Assembly (NCBI RefSeq): GCF_001552475.1
Contig: NZ_BCRG01000008.1
Coordinates: 1-64,000 of the forward strand
Length of the DNA: 64,000 nucleotides
Direction of reading: 5' to 3'
Source of the DNA: Microbacterium oleivorans NBRC 103075
GTDB lineage: Bacteria > Actinomycetota > Actinomycetes > Actinomycetales > Microbacteriaceae
This document shows positions 37,035-45,477 of the stretch, piece after piece (position 1 is the stretch's first letter; the number at the start of each line of letters is the position of its first letter). The position numbers were made by a program, and so were the translations under genes. The notes beneath the pieces were generated by a model, which was given only the letters and a program-made list of their open reading frames with translations, had not been told where the DNA came from and made no database searches.

Positions 37035-38423
37035 TCAGGCGCCGCGCAGGCGCGGGGCGAGGTACGCGTGCAGCTCCGACAGTGCGACGCGCTCCTGCGC
37101 CATCGAGTCGCGGTCGCGGATCGTCACGGCGTCGTCGTCGAGCGAGTCGAAGTCGACCGTGACGCAGAACGGCGTACCGATCTCGTCCTGGCGGCGGTAG
37201 CGGCGTCCGATCGCCCCGGCGTCGTCGAAGTCCACGTTCCAGCCGTTGGAGCGCAGGTCGTCGGCCACCTTGCGGGCCAGCGGTGACAGGCGCTCGTTGC
37301 GGCTGAGGGGCAGCACGGCGACCTTGACGGGCGCGAGCCGGGGGTCGAGACCGAGGACGGTGCGGGTGTCGGTGCCGCCCTTCGCGTTCGGCACCTCCTC
37401 CTCGCGGTACGAGTCCACGAGGAACGCCATCATCGCGCGCGTGAGCCCGAACGACGGCTCGATGACGAACGGGACGTAGGTCTCACCGGATGCCTGGTCG
37501 AAGTATGCGAGCTTCTGCCCCGACGCCTCGATGTGGCTCGACAGGTCGTAGTCGGTGCGGTTGGCGACACCCATGAGCTCGCCCCACTCCTTGCCGGCGA
37601 AGCCGAAGCGGTACTCCACGTCGATGGTGCCGGCGGAGTAGTGCGCGCGATCCTCTTCCGGGACGTCGAACTGACGCATGTTCTCGGGATCGATGCCGAG
37701 GTCGATGAACCAGTTCCAGCACGCCTCCACCCAGTGGTCGAACCACTCGCCGGCCTCGGCGGGCGGCGTGAAGAACTCGATCTCCATCTGCTCGAACTCG
37801 CGGGTGCGGAAGATGAAGTTCCCGGGGGTGATCTCGTTGCGGAACGCCTTGCCGACCTGGCCGATGCCGAACGGCGGCTTCTTGCGGCTTGCGGTGAGGA
37901 CGTTCGAGAAGTTGACGAAGATGCCCTGCGCCGTCTCGGGGCGGAGGAAGTGCAGGCCGCTCTCGTCGCCCGTGACACCGAGATAGGTCTTCACCAGGCC
38001 GGAGAACGACTTCGGCTCGGTGTACTGGCCCTTCGTGCCGCAGTTCGGGCACGGGACGTCGCCGAGACCGTTCTCGGCCTTACGGCCCTTGCGTGCTTCG
38101 AAGTCCTCGATGAGCGTGTCCTCGCGGAAGCGCTTGTGGCACTGCAGGCACTCCACGAGCGGGTCGGTGAACGTCGCGACGTGACCCGACGCCTCCCACA
38201 CGCGCTTGGGCAGGATGATCGAGGAGTCGAGCCCGACCATGTCGCCGCGCCCGCGGACGAAGGTCTGCCACCACTGGCGACGGATGTTCTCCTTGAGCTC
38301 CGTCCCGAGGGGGCCGTAATCCCACGCCGACCGCGACCCGCCGTAGATCTCGCCCGCCTGGAAGACGAACCCGCGGTGACGGGCGAGGGCGATGACTTTG
38401 TCGAGACGGGACTGCTCGGCCAC
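37035..38423 (-). CDS. glyS: Glycine--tRNA ligase, dimeric type
   Basis: 462 residues of the alpha2 class II GlyRS. Motif 2 ([25 protein letters not shown]) and motif 3 region ([15 protein letters not shown]) are clear; zinc-binding cysteines are in CLQCHKR and CPNCGTKG; the C-terminal anticodon domain ends with [13 protein letters not shown]. The GTG at 38423 with GGAG upstream gives the normal N-terminus. A TAGACT box (complement of 38492-38497) 5 nt before an in-frame ATG at 38486 leaves open a 21-residue longer leaderless form. No T-box was seen. Confidence 0.94.
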   Translation of the reverse strand: MAEQSRLDKVIALARHRGFVFQAGEIYGGSRSAWDYGPLGTELKENIRRQWWQTFVRGRGDMVGLDSSIILPKRVWEASGHVATFTDPLVECLQCHKRFREDTLIEDFEARKGRKAENGLGDVPCPNCGTKGQYTEPKSFSGLVKTYLGVTGDESGLHFLRPETAQGIFVNFSNVLTASRKKPPFGIGQVGKAFRNEITPGNFIFRTREFEQMEIEFFTPPAEAGEWFDHWVEACWNWFIDLGIDPENMRQFDVPEEDRAHYSAGTIDVEYRFGFAGKEWGELMGVANRTDYDLSSHIEASGQKLAYFDQASGETYVPFVIEPSFGLTRAMMAFLVDSYREEEVPNAKGGTDTRTVLGLDPRLAPVKVAVLPLSRNERLSPLARKVADDLRSNGWNVDFDDAGAIGRRYRRQDEIGTPFCVTVDFDSLDDDAVTIRDRDSMAQERVALSELHAYLAPRLRGA

Positions 38424-38464
38424 GGTGGCTCCAATGGTCGTTGTGAAGAGGGCGCAGGAAAGCG

Positions 38465-38489
38465 CGGATGCCGCAGAACACGGCATCCG
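38465..38489. terminator. Hairpin between DUF4870 gene and glyS
   Basis: CGGATGCCG (38465-38473) pairs with CGGCATCCG (38481-38489) around CAGAACA. It lies in the glyS leader and could end upstream transcripts of the DUF4870 gene or form a leader hairpin. The glyS -10 candidate overlaps its far side. Confidence 0.5.
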
Positions 38490-38526
38490 TCAGTCTATCC
38501 GGGCGTTTTCGCGGGGACGACGCCGC

Positions 38527-38901
38527 TCAGGACACGAAAGGGATGCTGAGAGGCGCCGTATACCACTGCCCCTGGCTCGCCTTCACGGCCGCGACGATCT
38601 CGATGATGAGTGCGTAGATGCCGACGCCGATCAGCAGGAGGATGCCGATGCCGAAGAACGACAGCGGAATGCAGACCAGAGCGGCGATCAGGACCGTGAG
38701 CTGGAAGTTCAGGGCGGTGGCGCTGTGCGCACGGATGAAGGGACCGCGCTCGCGCAGGACGAGGTAGATCACGAGAGGGCCGAGGAAGTAGAACAAGATG
38801 CCGCTGACGTGCGTGAGCGTCGCCCACATCTTCTCGTCCTGCGGGTTCATCGGCTGCACGGTCGGATAGGGGTGCTGAGGCGGGCGCGGTGGCATCGTCA
38901 T
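38527..38901 (-). CDS. DUF4870 (Tic20-like) membrane protein
   Basis: 124 residues. A proline-rich start (MPPRPPQHPYPTVQPM) precedes DEKMWATLTHVSGIL and three to four membrane spans, with the family pattern IRAHSATALNFQLT. Proteins of this family are small, Tic20-like membrane proteins without assigned function. The ATG at 38901 follows TACGCT (complement of 38908-38913) by 6 nt, so a longer reading from an upstream ATG is unlikely. Confidence 0.88.
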   Translation of the reverse strand: MTMPPRPPQHPYPTVQPMNPQDEKMWATLTHVSGILFYFLGPLVIYLVLRERGPFIRAHSATALNFQLTVLIAALVCIPLSFFGIGILLLIGVGIYALIIEIVAAVKASQGQWYTAPLSIPFVS

Positions 38902-39034
38902 GGCGTCAGCGTAGAGGCTCACGGCGGGTTGTCAGGAACCTCGTCACGCGGCTGGAGTAACCGATACGTTCGTACTCGGCACGTGCACCGTGCCGGTCAC
39001 GACAGATCATCGAAACTCAGGGGGAACACACGTC

Positions 39035-40507
39035 ATGGACGTACTTGCAGCAGGAGGCGCATTCGTGATCGGTGGCATCGCCATCGTCGCCGTCATCGTC
39101 TTCATCATCATCTTCATGGTCGTCCTGCGAGCCTGGTACAAGGTCGCCAAGGCCGACCAGGCGCTCGTGATCGTCGGACGCAACCAGAAGAACGCGTCGG
39201 GCGACTCGTCGCGCATCTCCGTCATCACCGGCGGCGGCGCGCTCGTGAACCCCCTCACCCAGCGCGCCGAGATGATCTCGCTCCGCGCTCGCCAGATCAA
39301 GATGGAGCCGACCGCGCAGTCGTCGACCGGTGTCACGGTCAACGTGAGCGGCGTCGCGCTCGTCAAGATCGGCTCCGACCCCGAGCTCGTCCGCCGCGCC
39401 GCCGAGCGCTTCCTCTCGCAGGACGGCGCGATCGAGCAGTTCACGACGGAGCAGCTCGAGGGTGCTCTCCGCGGTGTCGTCGCGACGCTGACCGTCGAGC
39501 AGCTCATGAACGACCGCCAGAAGCTGAGCGACCAGATCGCCGACGGCATCAAGAGCGACCTCCTGTCGCAGGGCCTCATCCTCGACTCGTTCCAGATCCA
39601 GGGCGTCACCGACAAGAACGGCTACATCGACGCCCTCGGCGCGACCGAGGTCGAGCGCGTCCGCCGCGAGGCCGAGGTGGCCCGCATCAACGCCGCCCGC
39701 GAGGTCAAAGCACGCCAGATCGCGACCGACGAGGCGAACCTGATCGAGCAGACGGCGTATGACAAGAACTCCGCCGCCGCTGCGGCCGAGGTCGGTCGCG
39801 CCCGCGCCGAGGCCGAGCAGGCCGAAGCCCTCGCCCGCGCCGAGCGCGAGCAGGCCGTCCTCCTGCAGCAGGCCGAGAACCGTCAGGCCCAGCTCGACGC
39901 CGACGTCAAGAAGGTCGCCGACGCGTCGCTCTACGAGCGGGAGCGCTCGGCCGACGCCGACGCGTACACCCAGGTCAAGGCGGCCGAGGCTCGCGCTCAG
40001 ATCGCCGCCCAGGAAGCCGAGGCGACGCGGCTGCGCGCCGAAGCCGACGCCGCCGCCGTGCGACTCGAGGGTGAGGCTCGCGCCGCGGCCCTCACGGCCG
40101 AAGCCCTCGCCCTCGCCGAGAACCAGCAGGCGCTGCTCGCCCAGCGTGCGATCGAGGCCCTCGTGCCGCTCATGACCGAGTTCGCCCGCGGGTTCGACAA
40201 GGTCGGATCGATCACGGTCCTCGGCGGCGAAGGCGCGTCGAGCCACATCGCGAGCGAGAGCGCCTCGAGTATGCGCGCGACCTTCGACGCCGTGCAGGCG
40301 GCGACGGGCATCGACCTCCGCGGCATCATCCAGGGCCAGGCCACCGGCCGCGGTATCGCCCAAGGCCTGCAGAACGAGCAGGGCCTGCAGAGCGCGCAGT
40401 CCGCGCAGTCGCAGGACGCGGCGCCGCTGCGTCGACGGACTGCTGAGGCCGTCGCGCCGGCCGAGACGGCAGCGCCCGCCGACGCTCCGTCGCCGGACGC
40501 CGTGTGA
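39035..40507 (+). CDS. Flotillin-like SPFH/band 7 protein
   Basis: 490 residues: an N-terminal membrane segment (about 8-32), an SPFH domain (about 40-200), a long Ala/Glu-rich coiled coil with repeated AEA patterns (about 210-385) and a flexible Gln-rich tail. The layout matches bacterial flotillins (FloT/YuaG), which organise membrane microdomains. ATG at 39035 lies after CAGGGGG. The leader holds TACGTT (38965-38970) and a small hairpin (38977-38995). A membrane protein gene overlaps its stop by 4 bp and probably acts with it. Confidence 0.9.
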   Translation: MDVLAAGGAFVIGGIAIVAVIVFIIIFMVVLRAWYKVAKADQALVIVGRNQKNASGDSSRISVITGGGALVNPLTQRAEMISLRARQIKMEPTAQSSTGVTVNVSGVALVKIGSDPELVRRAAERFLSQDGAIEQFTTEQLEGALRGVVATLTVEQLMNDRQKLSDQIADGIKSDLLSQGLILDSFQIQGVTDKNGYIDALGATEVERVRREAEVARINAAREVKARQIATDEANLIEQTAYDKNSAAAAAEVGRARAEAEQAEALARAEREQAVLLQQAENRQAQLDADVKKVADASLYERERSADADAYTQVKAAEARAQIAAQEAEATRLRAEADAAAVRLEGEARAAALTAEALALAENQQALLAQRAIEALVPLMTEFARGFDKVGSITVLGGEGASSHIASESASSMRATFDAVQAATGIDLRGIIQGQATGRGIAQGLQNEQGLQSAQSAQSQDAAPLRRRTAEAVAPAETAAPADAPSPDAV

Positions 40508-40995
40508 GCACGCCCGAGGGAGGCCGGTCGCTCGTCGTCGACGAGCAGCTGGCCTCCCGCCTCGCGCGCGGCTTCCTCCGCTGGCAGCTGACGCGACCGT
40601 CGTGGATCGCGCTCATGGGGTTCACCGCTCTGGTCGTCGCCCTGAGCGTGTTCCTCACCGTCACGGGGAGTGAGGGCGCTGCGTGGGTGGGCATCGCCAT
40701 GGTGGTCATCTTGTGCGGAGCGGTGATCGCATCCTGGGTCGCCGTCCGATCCTCGATCCTCCGCGCCTACCCGGTGGGCTTCGTCGCGACGGCGAACCTC
40801 ACGGCCGAGGGCCTGCAGGCGACCTCGGCACTCGGGACGAGCGACATCCGCTACACGGCGTTCCGCCGAGTGGATGCCGCCGGCGACGCGCTCCTGCTGA
40901 AAGTCGGTTCGTCGATCGGACCGGTTGCGGTCATGCCGCGGTCGCTCCTCTCCGACGCCGACATCACTCACCTGCGCTCGATCACCTCGCGCTGA
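40504..40995 (+). CDS. Membrane protein with YcxB-like C-terminal region, flotillin partner
   Basis: 163 residues. Two spans (about 37-57 and 63-83) are followed by a soluble domain whose TAEGLQATSALGTSDIRYTAFRRVDAAGDALLL pattern resembles YcxB-like domains. GTG start in a GTGA overlap with the flotillin stop shows coupling. In Bacillus the flotillin YuaG is cotranscribed with the NfeD-like YuaF; here the partner is of a different type. Function unknown. Confidence 0.72.
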   Translation: MSTPEGGRSLVVDEQLASRLARGFLRWQLTRPSWIALMGFTALVVALSVFLTVTGSEGAAWVGIAMVVILCGAVIASWVAVRSSILRAYPVGFVATANLTAEGLQATSALGTSDIRYTAFRRVDAAGDALLLKVGSSIGPVAVMPRSLLSDADITHLRSITSR

Positions 40996-40997
40996 CC

Positions 40998-41030
40998 CAC
41001 CGCGGCCCCGGTACGTCCGGGGCCGCGGTG
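40998..41030. terminator. Terminator after the flotillin operon
   Basis: A perfect 14-bp stem (40998-41011 with 41017-41030) closes TACGT directly after the stop codon. Very stable, GC-rich, no T tract. Confidence 0.8.
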
Positions 41031-41077
41031 CTGTCAACCGGGTGCGCCGAGGGCGCGTCGGTTCGTAGCGTCGCATC

Positions 41078-41878
41078 ATGACCTTCTCGCCCCGCCGCGC
41101 CATCGTGACCGCCTCCGACTCCGGGATCGGGCGTGCAACCGCCCTCGCTCTCGCCGACGCCGGGCTGGATGTCGGTGTGACATGGCATTCGGACGAGGAC
41201 GGCGCGAACGAGACCGCCGAAGAGGTCCGCCGCCGCGGTCGGAAGGCCGTCGTCGCGCAGTTCGACGCGACCGAACTCGAGTCGGTCCCCGGCATCATCC
41301 GTCATCTGGCCGAGGAGCTCGGCGGCCTCGATGTGTTCGTCAACAACGCGGGCGGCGGGACGGGCGGCCCGTTCCTCGACATGGACATCGAGGGCTGGCG
41401 CACGGTTGTCGGCCTCAACCTCGACGGGGCCTTCGTCGGCATGCACACCGCCGCGACCCTCATGGCGGATGCCGGCCAGGAAGGCCGCATCATCGCGGTC
41501 ACGAGCGTTCACGGCTCGCAGCCGCGTGTCGGCTCGGCCGCCTACGTCGCATCGAAGCACGGCCTCGAGGGTCTCGTGAAGACGATGGCGCAGGAGCTCG
41601 GCGCCAAGGGCATCACCGTCAATTCGGTCGCCCCTGGTGAGATCGCCACCCCCATCAACGACATGGAGGGCGAGGACGCCGAGAACACGCACCGCCCCGG
41701 CATCCCGATCCCCCGCCCCGGAAAGCCCGAAGAGATCGCGGACGTCATCGCCTTCCTCGCCTCGCCGGCGTCGTCGTACGTGACGGGCGCGACGTGGGTC
41801 GTCGACGGCGGGATGCTGCAGATGGGCCCGCAGGCGGGCTCGCACCTCGAGTCCGACGCCTGGCGCTCCGCCGGCTGA
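41078..41878 (+). CDS. Short-chain dehydrogenase/reductase
   Basis: 266 residues of the classical SDR family. Cofactor motif TASDSGIGRA near 11-20, NNAGGG, and catalytic Ser-Tyr-Lys in SVHGSQPRVGSAAYVASKHG. The C-terminal YVTGATWVVDGGM is usual for glucose-1-dehydrogenase/FabG-like enzymes. The ATG lies 6 nt after TAGCGT (41066-41071), a leaderless arrangement. The substrate cannot be told. Confidence 0.9.
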   Translation: MTFSPRRAIVTASDSGIGRATALALADAGLDVGVTWHSDEDGANETAEEVRRRGRKAVVAQFDATELESVPGIIRHLAEELGGLDVFVNNAGGGTGGPFLDMDIEGWRTVVGLNLDGAFVGMHTAATLMADAGQEGRIIAVTSVHGSQPRVGSAAYVASKHGLEGLVKTMAQELGAKGITVNSVAPGEIATPINDMEGEDAENTHRPGIPIPRPGKPEEIADVIAFLASPASSYVTGATWVVDGGMLQMGPQAGSHLESDAWRSAG

Positions 41879-41927
41879 CGCTTCCCCTCCGCGTCCGGGG
41901 GCATCGTGCCGGGGTTAACCTGGAGGG

Positions 41928-43361
41928 ATGCCCTCGGACGACAGACGCAGACTCACCCGCATGCCACGACAGGGCGCCATCGTCGCCGTTCTGGCGATCG
42001 CGGGACTCGCGTCGTCGTTCATGTTCACGCTCGTGGTGCCGATCCAGGCGAAGCTTCCCGAGCTCCTGAACGCCAGCCGCGAAGACACCGCGTGGGTCGT
42101 CACAGCGACCCTCCTCGCCGCTGCCGTCTCGACGCCGATCGCCGGTCGGCTCGGCGACATGTACGGCAAGCGCCGCATCGTCCTCATCCTGCTGGGGCTC
42201 CTCATCGCCGGCTCCGTGACCGCGGCGCTCTCCCCGGGAATCGGCGGGATCATCGTCGGACGAGCGCTGCAGGGCGCCGTGACGGGTGTCGTCCCGCTCG
42301 GCATCTCGATCATGCGCGACGTGCTGCACGAGGACCGTGTGGATGCCGCGATCGCCCTGATGTCGGCGACCCTCGGCGTCGGCGGTGCAATCGGCATGCC
42401 GGTCAGCGCCATCATCACCGAGACGAGTGATTGGCACGTCCTCTTCTGGATGGCCGCCGGGCTCGGTGTCGTCGTCTTCATTCTCGTCGCGCTCGTGGTG
42501 CCGGCGAGCGTGCTCCGCACCGCGGGTCGGTTCGACTTCGCAGGGGCCGCGGGCCTCGCAGTCGGTCTCACGGGAGTCCTCCTCGCCGTGTCGCGCGGCA
42601 ACGAATGGGGATGGACCTCGCCTGCCACGCTCGCGCTCGGCCTGGGCGGCCTCGTCGTCCTCCTCGCCTGGGGCTGGTTCGAGCTGCGCATCACGGAGCC
42701 GCTCCTCGACCTCCGGGTCGCGGCCCGGCCCGCCGTGCTGCTCACGAACCTCGCATCGGTCGCGATGGGCTTCTCGCTGTTCGCCTCGAACGTGTCGTAC
42801 CCGCAGATGCTGGAGCTCCCGGCATCCGTCGGCGGCTTCGGACTCACTCTCTTCCAGGCCAGCCTGATCGTCATGCCCGCAGGTCTCGTGATGATGGTGC
42901 TCTCGCCGTTCTCCGGGCGCCTCGCGCGCACGATCGGTCCGCGCGTGCTGCTCATCATGGGCGCGAGCGCCCTCGTCGTCGCCTACGGCTACTCGCTCCT
43001 CTGGGCTTCGGAGGTCTGGCACCTGCTGGTCGCCAACCTGCTGATCGGCGTGGGCATCGGGTTCGGCTACGCCGGGATGCCGATGCTCATCATGCGCTCG
43101 GTACCGCAGCACGAGACCGGCGCCTCGAACGGTCTGAACGCCCTGTTCCGATCGCTCGGCACCTCGATCGCCGCCGCCGTCGTCGGCGCGGTGCTCGCCG
43201 CACTCACGGTCGACCACGGCGGCGTCGCCGTGCCGTCACCCGACGCCTTCCGGCTCTCCTTCGCGCTCGGCCTGGGCGCCGCGGCGGCGGCCCTGGCGGT
43301 CGCACTCTTCATCCCGCAGCGCCGCGACCCGCACGAGGCGCGGCCGAGCCTGCGCAGCTGA
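41928..43361 (+). CDS. MFS drug exporter, DHA2-like 14-span type
   Basis: 477 residues, about 14 hydrophobic spans. MFS motif A is GRLGDMYGKRR after TM2 and the antiporter-like region follows as GVVPLGISIMRDVL and LGVGGAIGMP. Such proteins use the proton gradient to expel drugs or metabolites. TAACCT (41916-41921) lies 6 nt before the ATG with GGAGGG in between, which can serve as ribosome-binding site. No regulator is adjacent. Confidence 0.9.
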   Translation: MPSDDRRRLTRMPRQGAIVAVLAIAGLASSFMFTLVVPIQAKLPELLNASREDTAWVVTATLLAAAVSTPIAGRLGDMYGKRRIVLILLGLLIAGSVTAALSPGIGGIIVGRALQGAVTGVVPLGISIMRDVLHEDRVDAAIALMSATLGVGGAIGMPVSAIITETSDWHVLFWMAAGLGVVVFILVALVVPASVLRTAGRFDFAGAAGLAVGLTGVLLAVSRGNEWGWTSPATLALGLGGLVVLLAWGWFELRITEPLLDLRVAARPAVLLTNLASVAMGFSLFASNVSYPQMLELPASVGGFGLTLFQASLIVMPAGLVMMVLSPFSGRLARTIGPRVLLIMGASALVVAYGYSLLWASEVWHLLVANLLIGVGIGFGYAGMPMLIMRSVPQHETGASNGLNALFRSLGTSIAAAVVGAVLAALTVDHGGVAVPSPDAFRLSFALGLGAAAAALAVALFIPQRRDPHEARPSLRS

Positions 43362-43400
43362 CGCCTCCACCCGGGCGCCGGGCCCGGGGGTGGATGTCAC

Positions 43401-43479
43401 GGGATGCAAGGGATGCCGCGCGGCGCGCCGCGGCATCGGCCTCTTCACCGGCGTGTCGCCGGGAATCCATTGCATCCGC
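43401..43479. repeat. Palindromic intergenic element, class A, copy 2
   Basis: The left end GGGATGCAAGGGATGCC and right end AATCCATTGCATCCGC form a terminal stem with one mismatch in the core. Inside, GATGCCG..CGGCATC and CCGGCG-TGT-CGCCGG can form two further hairpins, so the whole can fold as a three-way junction. The right end abuts the stop codon of the minus-strand MFS gene. See copies at 21127 and 61780. Confidence 0.85.
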
Positions 43480-44691
43480 TTACGCGGCGTACCGGCGGCG
43501 TAAGCGGCTGACGGCCACGACGACGAGCACGAGCGAGACGAGGACGGCACCGCCCGAGAGCGCCGTCGCACCGGTGGGCTGCGCGGCACCGCCCACGAGG
43601 TCGCCGAGCCAGGGACCCACAGCGATCCCGATGTTGAAGGTGACGACCGTGCCCGCGCTCGCCAGGGTGCGCGTGCGGTCGGTGGCGATGCGCATGAGGA
43701 GAGCAGACTGCAGGGGGAAGAACGCACCGATCGCCACACCCCAGGCCGCGAGCGCGACGTACACGAGTGGGGAGTCGGCGGCGAAGGTCAGGATGCCGAA
43801 GGCCACCGCGAGTCCCACGAGAATGACCACGATCGACGCTCGCGGCCATCGGTCGGCGAGCGGGCCCGCGATCGCAACGCCGGCGAGCCCGGCAGCGCCG
43901 TAGGCGAGCAGGAGGAGAGGCACCTGCGCCTCGGGCACTCCCGCCGACACCTCGAGCAGTGGGCGGACGTACGTGAACGTCGCGAACTGACCGAGCGCGA
44001 AGACGAGGGACGCAGCAGCGAACAGCACGATGGGTCCGAGGGAGGCGTCCGCGCCCCGTGGGCGGCCAGCGGGTCGAAGGGCGGGCTCGGGCAGACGATG
44101 CGGCAGCCGGATGACGATCGTCACGGCGAGGGCGAAAGCGATGGCCGCGAGCACCCCGAAGGCCCATCGCCACGAGAACAGCTGGGCGATGAGAGTGGCT
44201 GCGGGCAGGCCCGCGAGGGTCGCCAGGGTTCCCCCGGCCGTCACGAGTGCGAGTCCACGTCCGAGGTGCGATGGCGCGAGCAGCGAGGTGGCGTAGACGA
44301 TCACGATCGCCCAGAAGAGACCGTGTGCGACGCCGCCGGCGATGCGCGTCGCGACCGCCGCCGCGTACGTCGGGGCGAAGGCTGTGGCGGCGTTGGCGAT
44401 CGCGAAGAAGACGAGAGCGCCGCCGGCGACCAGACGCCGATCGAACCGCGCGGTCGCCCGGGCGAGCGGGATGCTCGTGACGATCACGGTGAGGGCCCAC
44501 ACCGAGATGAGCAGGCCGACCCCGAGCGGATCGGTTTCGAGACCCTGGACCATCTCCGGCAGCAGGCCCGCTGGCAGTGATTCCGCGGTGACGGTGACGA
44601 AGACCGCGAGACCCAGCAGCAGGAGGGGTCCGAGGGGGAACCGCGGTGCGGACGTGGCCGACGTGGGGAGGGAGGCGGTGGTCGTGCTCAT
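43480..44691 (-). CDS. MFS transporter, DHA1-like 12-span type, under MerR control
   Basis: 403 residues with about 12 spans; SVWALTVIVTSIPLARATARFDRR is the motif A region. It resembles sugar-efflux/multidrug exporters of the AraJ/YdhP group. The ATG at 44691 was chosen because the upstream bases are occupied by a MerR-type promoter (44698-44729) shared with the divergent merR gene; a longer frame would translate through it. Likely exports a toxic compound sensed by the regulator. Confidence 0.88.
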   Translation of the reverse strand: MSTTTASLPTSATSAPRFPLGPLLLLGLAVFVTVTAESLPAGLLPEMVQGLETDPLGVGLLISVWALTVIVTSIPLARATARFDRRLVAGGALVFFAIANAATAFAPTYAAAVATRIAGGVAHGLFWAIVIVYATSLLAPSHLGRGLALVTAGGTLATLAGLPAATLIAQLFSWRWAFGVLAAIAFALAVTIVIRLPHRLPEPALRPAGRPRGADASLGPIVLFAAASLVFALGQFATFTYVRPLLEVSAGVPEAQVPLLLLAYGAAGLAGVAIAGPLADRWPRASIVVILVGLAVAFGILTFAADSPLVYVALAAWGVAIGAFFPLQSALLMRIATDRTRTLASAGTVVTFNIGIAVGPWLGDLVGGAAQPTGATALSGGAVLVSLVLVVVAVSRLRRRYAA

Positions 44692-44697
44692 TCCTCG

Positions 44698-44729
44698 AGC
44701 GTAGAGTCTGACATCAATGTGAGGGTCAA
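44698..44729 (-). promoter_or_regulatory. MerR-type promoter with 20-bp spacer and operator dyad
   Basis: On the minus strand TTGACC (complement of 44724-44729) and TACGCT (complement of 44698-44703) are separated by 20 bp, too long for ordinary sigma-70 use. The spacer holds an imperfect dyad GACCCTCACA-TTGA-TGTCAGACTC (7 of 10 pairs). MerR activators bind such spacers and untwist them to activate the promoter. It drives the MFS gene and lies beside the merR start. Confidence 0.75.
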
Positions 44730-44746
44730 GCGGGATCGGGGAGCGG

Positions 44747-45121
44747 ATGAAGATCGGCGAGGTCACGGCGCGCACCGGCATCCCCCAGCGGATGCTGCGC
44801 TATTACGAGGAGCAGGGTCTGCTGGCGTCGAAACGCACCGACAACGGCTACCGGGACTACGACGAGGACGCCGTCGACCGCGCCCGGCGGGTGCGCGGTC
44901 TCATCCAGGCCGGGCTGTCGACCCGGATGGTCAAGGTCGTGCTGGACCTCGAAGCGGACTGCCGCTCGACACAGCCTCCCTCGTGCACACGGGCGCTCGC
45001 TGAAGAGCTCGCCGCTGAACTGCAGGTGCTGGATGATCGGATGGCATGCCTCTCCAAGAGTCGCGACTCTGTCGCCCTCTACCTCCGCAGGTCTCCCCAC
45101 GCCGATCTCCTCCCGCGCTGA
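44747..45121 (+). CDS. MerR-family transcriptional regulator
   Basis: 124 residues. Winged helix-turn-helix at 1-70 (IGEVTARTGIPQRMLRYYEEQGLL, then NGYRDYDEDAV) and a dimerisation helix. Two cysteines lie in the loop DLEADCRSTQPPSC, which could be a sensor site, but the metal-site patterns of CueR or ZntR are absent, so an organic or redox signal is also possible. It is divergent from the DHA1 MFS gene; the intervening promoter has MerR architecture. Confidence 0.88.
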   Translation: MKIGEVTARTGIPQRMLRYYEEQGLLASKRTDNGYRDYDEDAVDRARRVRGLIQAGLSTRMVKVVLDLEADCRSTQPPSCTRALAEELAAELQVLDDRMACLSKSRDSVALYLRRSPHADLLPR

Positions 45122-45190
45122 TGCCTAGCACGACGGATGGTTCGGGACAGCCCCATCGCGCCGGCCAGGACGGTCCGCGAGGATGTACAC

Positions 45191-45460
45191 ATGTCTTACG
45201 CCACCGAACGCCGCACGAATCCGACCGCCTGGGCCGCCTTCTGGGTGGGGCTCGCGGGCCTGCTCCTCATGCCGATCCCGCTGTTCATCGGCTTTGTGCT
45301 TGGCGGAGGGCTCTCGCTCGTCGCAACGGTGCTCGTCGTGATCGCCCTGTTCAAAGGCCTCGCACGCAGCGGCAAAGGCATCGCCCCGGTCGTCTTCGCG
45401 GCGATCTTCGTACTGCTGACGTGGGGCGGCATCTCGGTCGGCGGCGGCATCCTCTGGTGA
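45191..45460 (+). CDS. Small membrane protein, DUF4190-like
   Basis: 89 residues with a polar start (MSYATERRTNPTAWAAFW) and two to three membrane spans. The pattern, a short polar head followed by LAGLLLMPIPLFIGFVLGGG and a final span, resembles DUF4190-type proteins. The ATG at 45191 was preferred over an earlier in-frame GTG, which would add 18 residues of unlikely sequence. It ends 17 bp from the convergent enolase-superfamily gene. Confidence 0.7.
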   Translation: MSYATERRTNPTAWAAFWVGLAGLLLMPIPLFIGFVLGGGLSLVATVLVVIALFKGLARSGKGIAPVVFAAIFVLLTWGGISVGGGILW

Positions 45461-45477
45461 CGACCCCGCGCTGAGCC

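Noticed and set aside
37035..38526. T-box leader for glyS
   Set aside because: The leader is only about 60-100 nt and has no Specifier loop or T-box core sequence; only one simple hairpin is seen.
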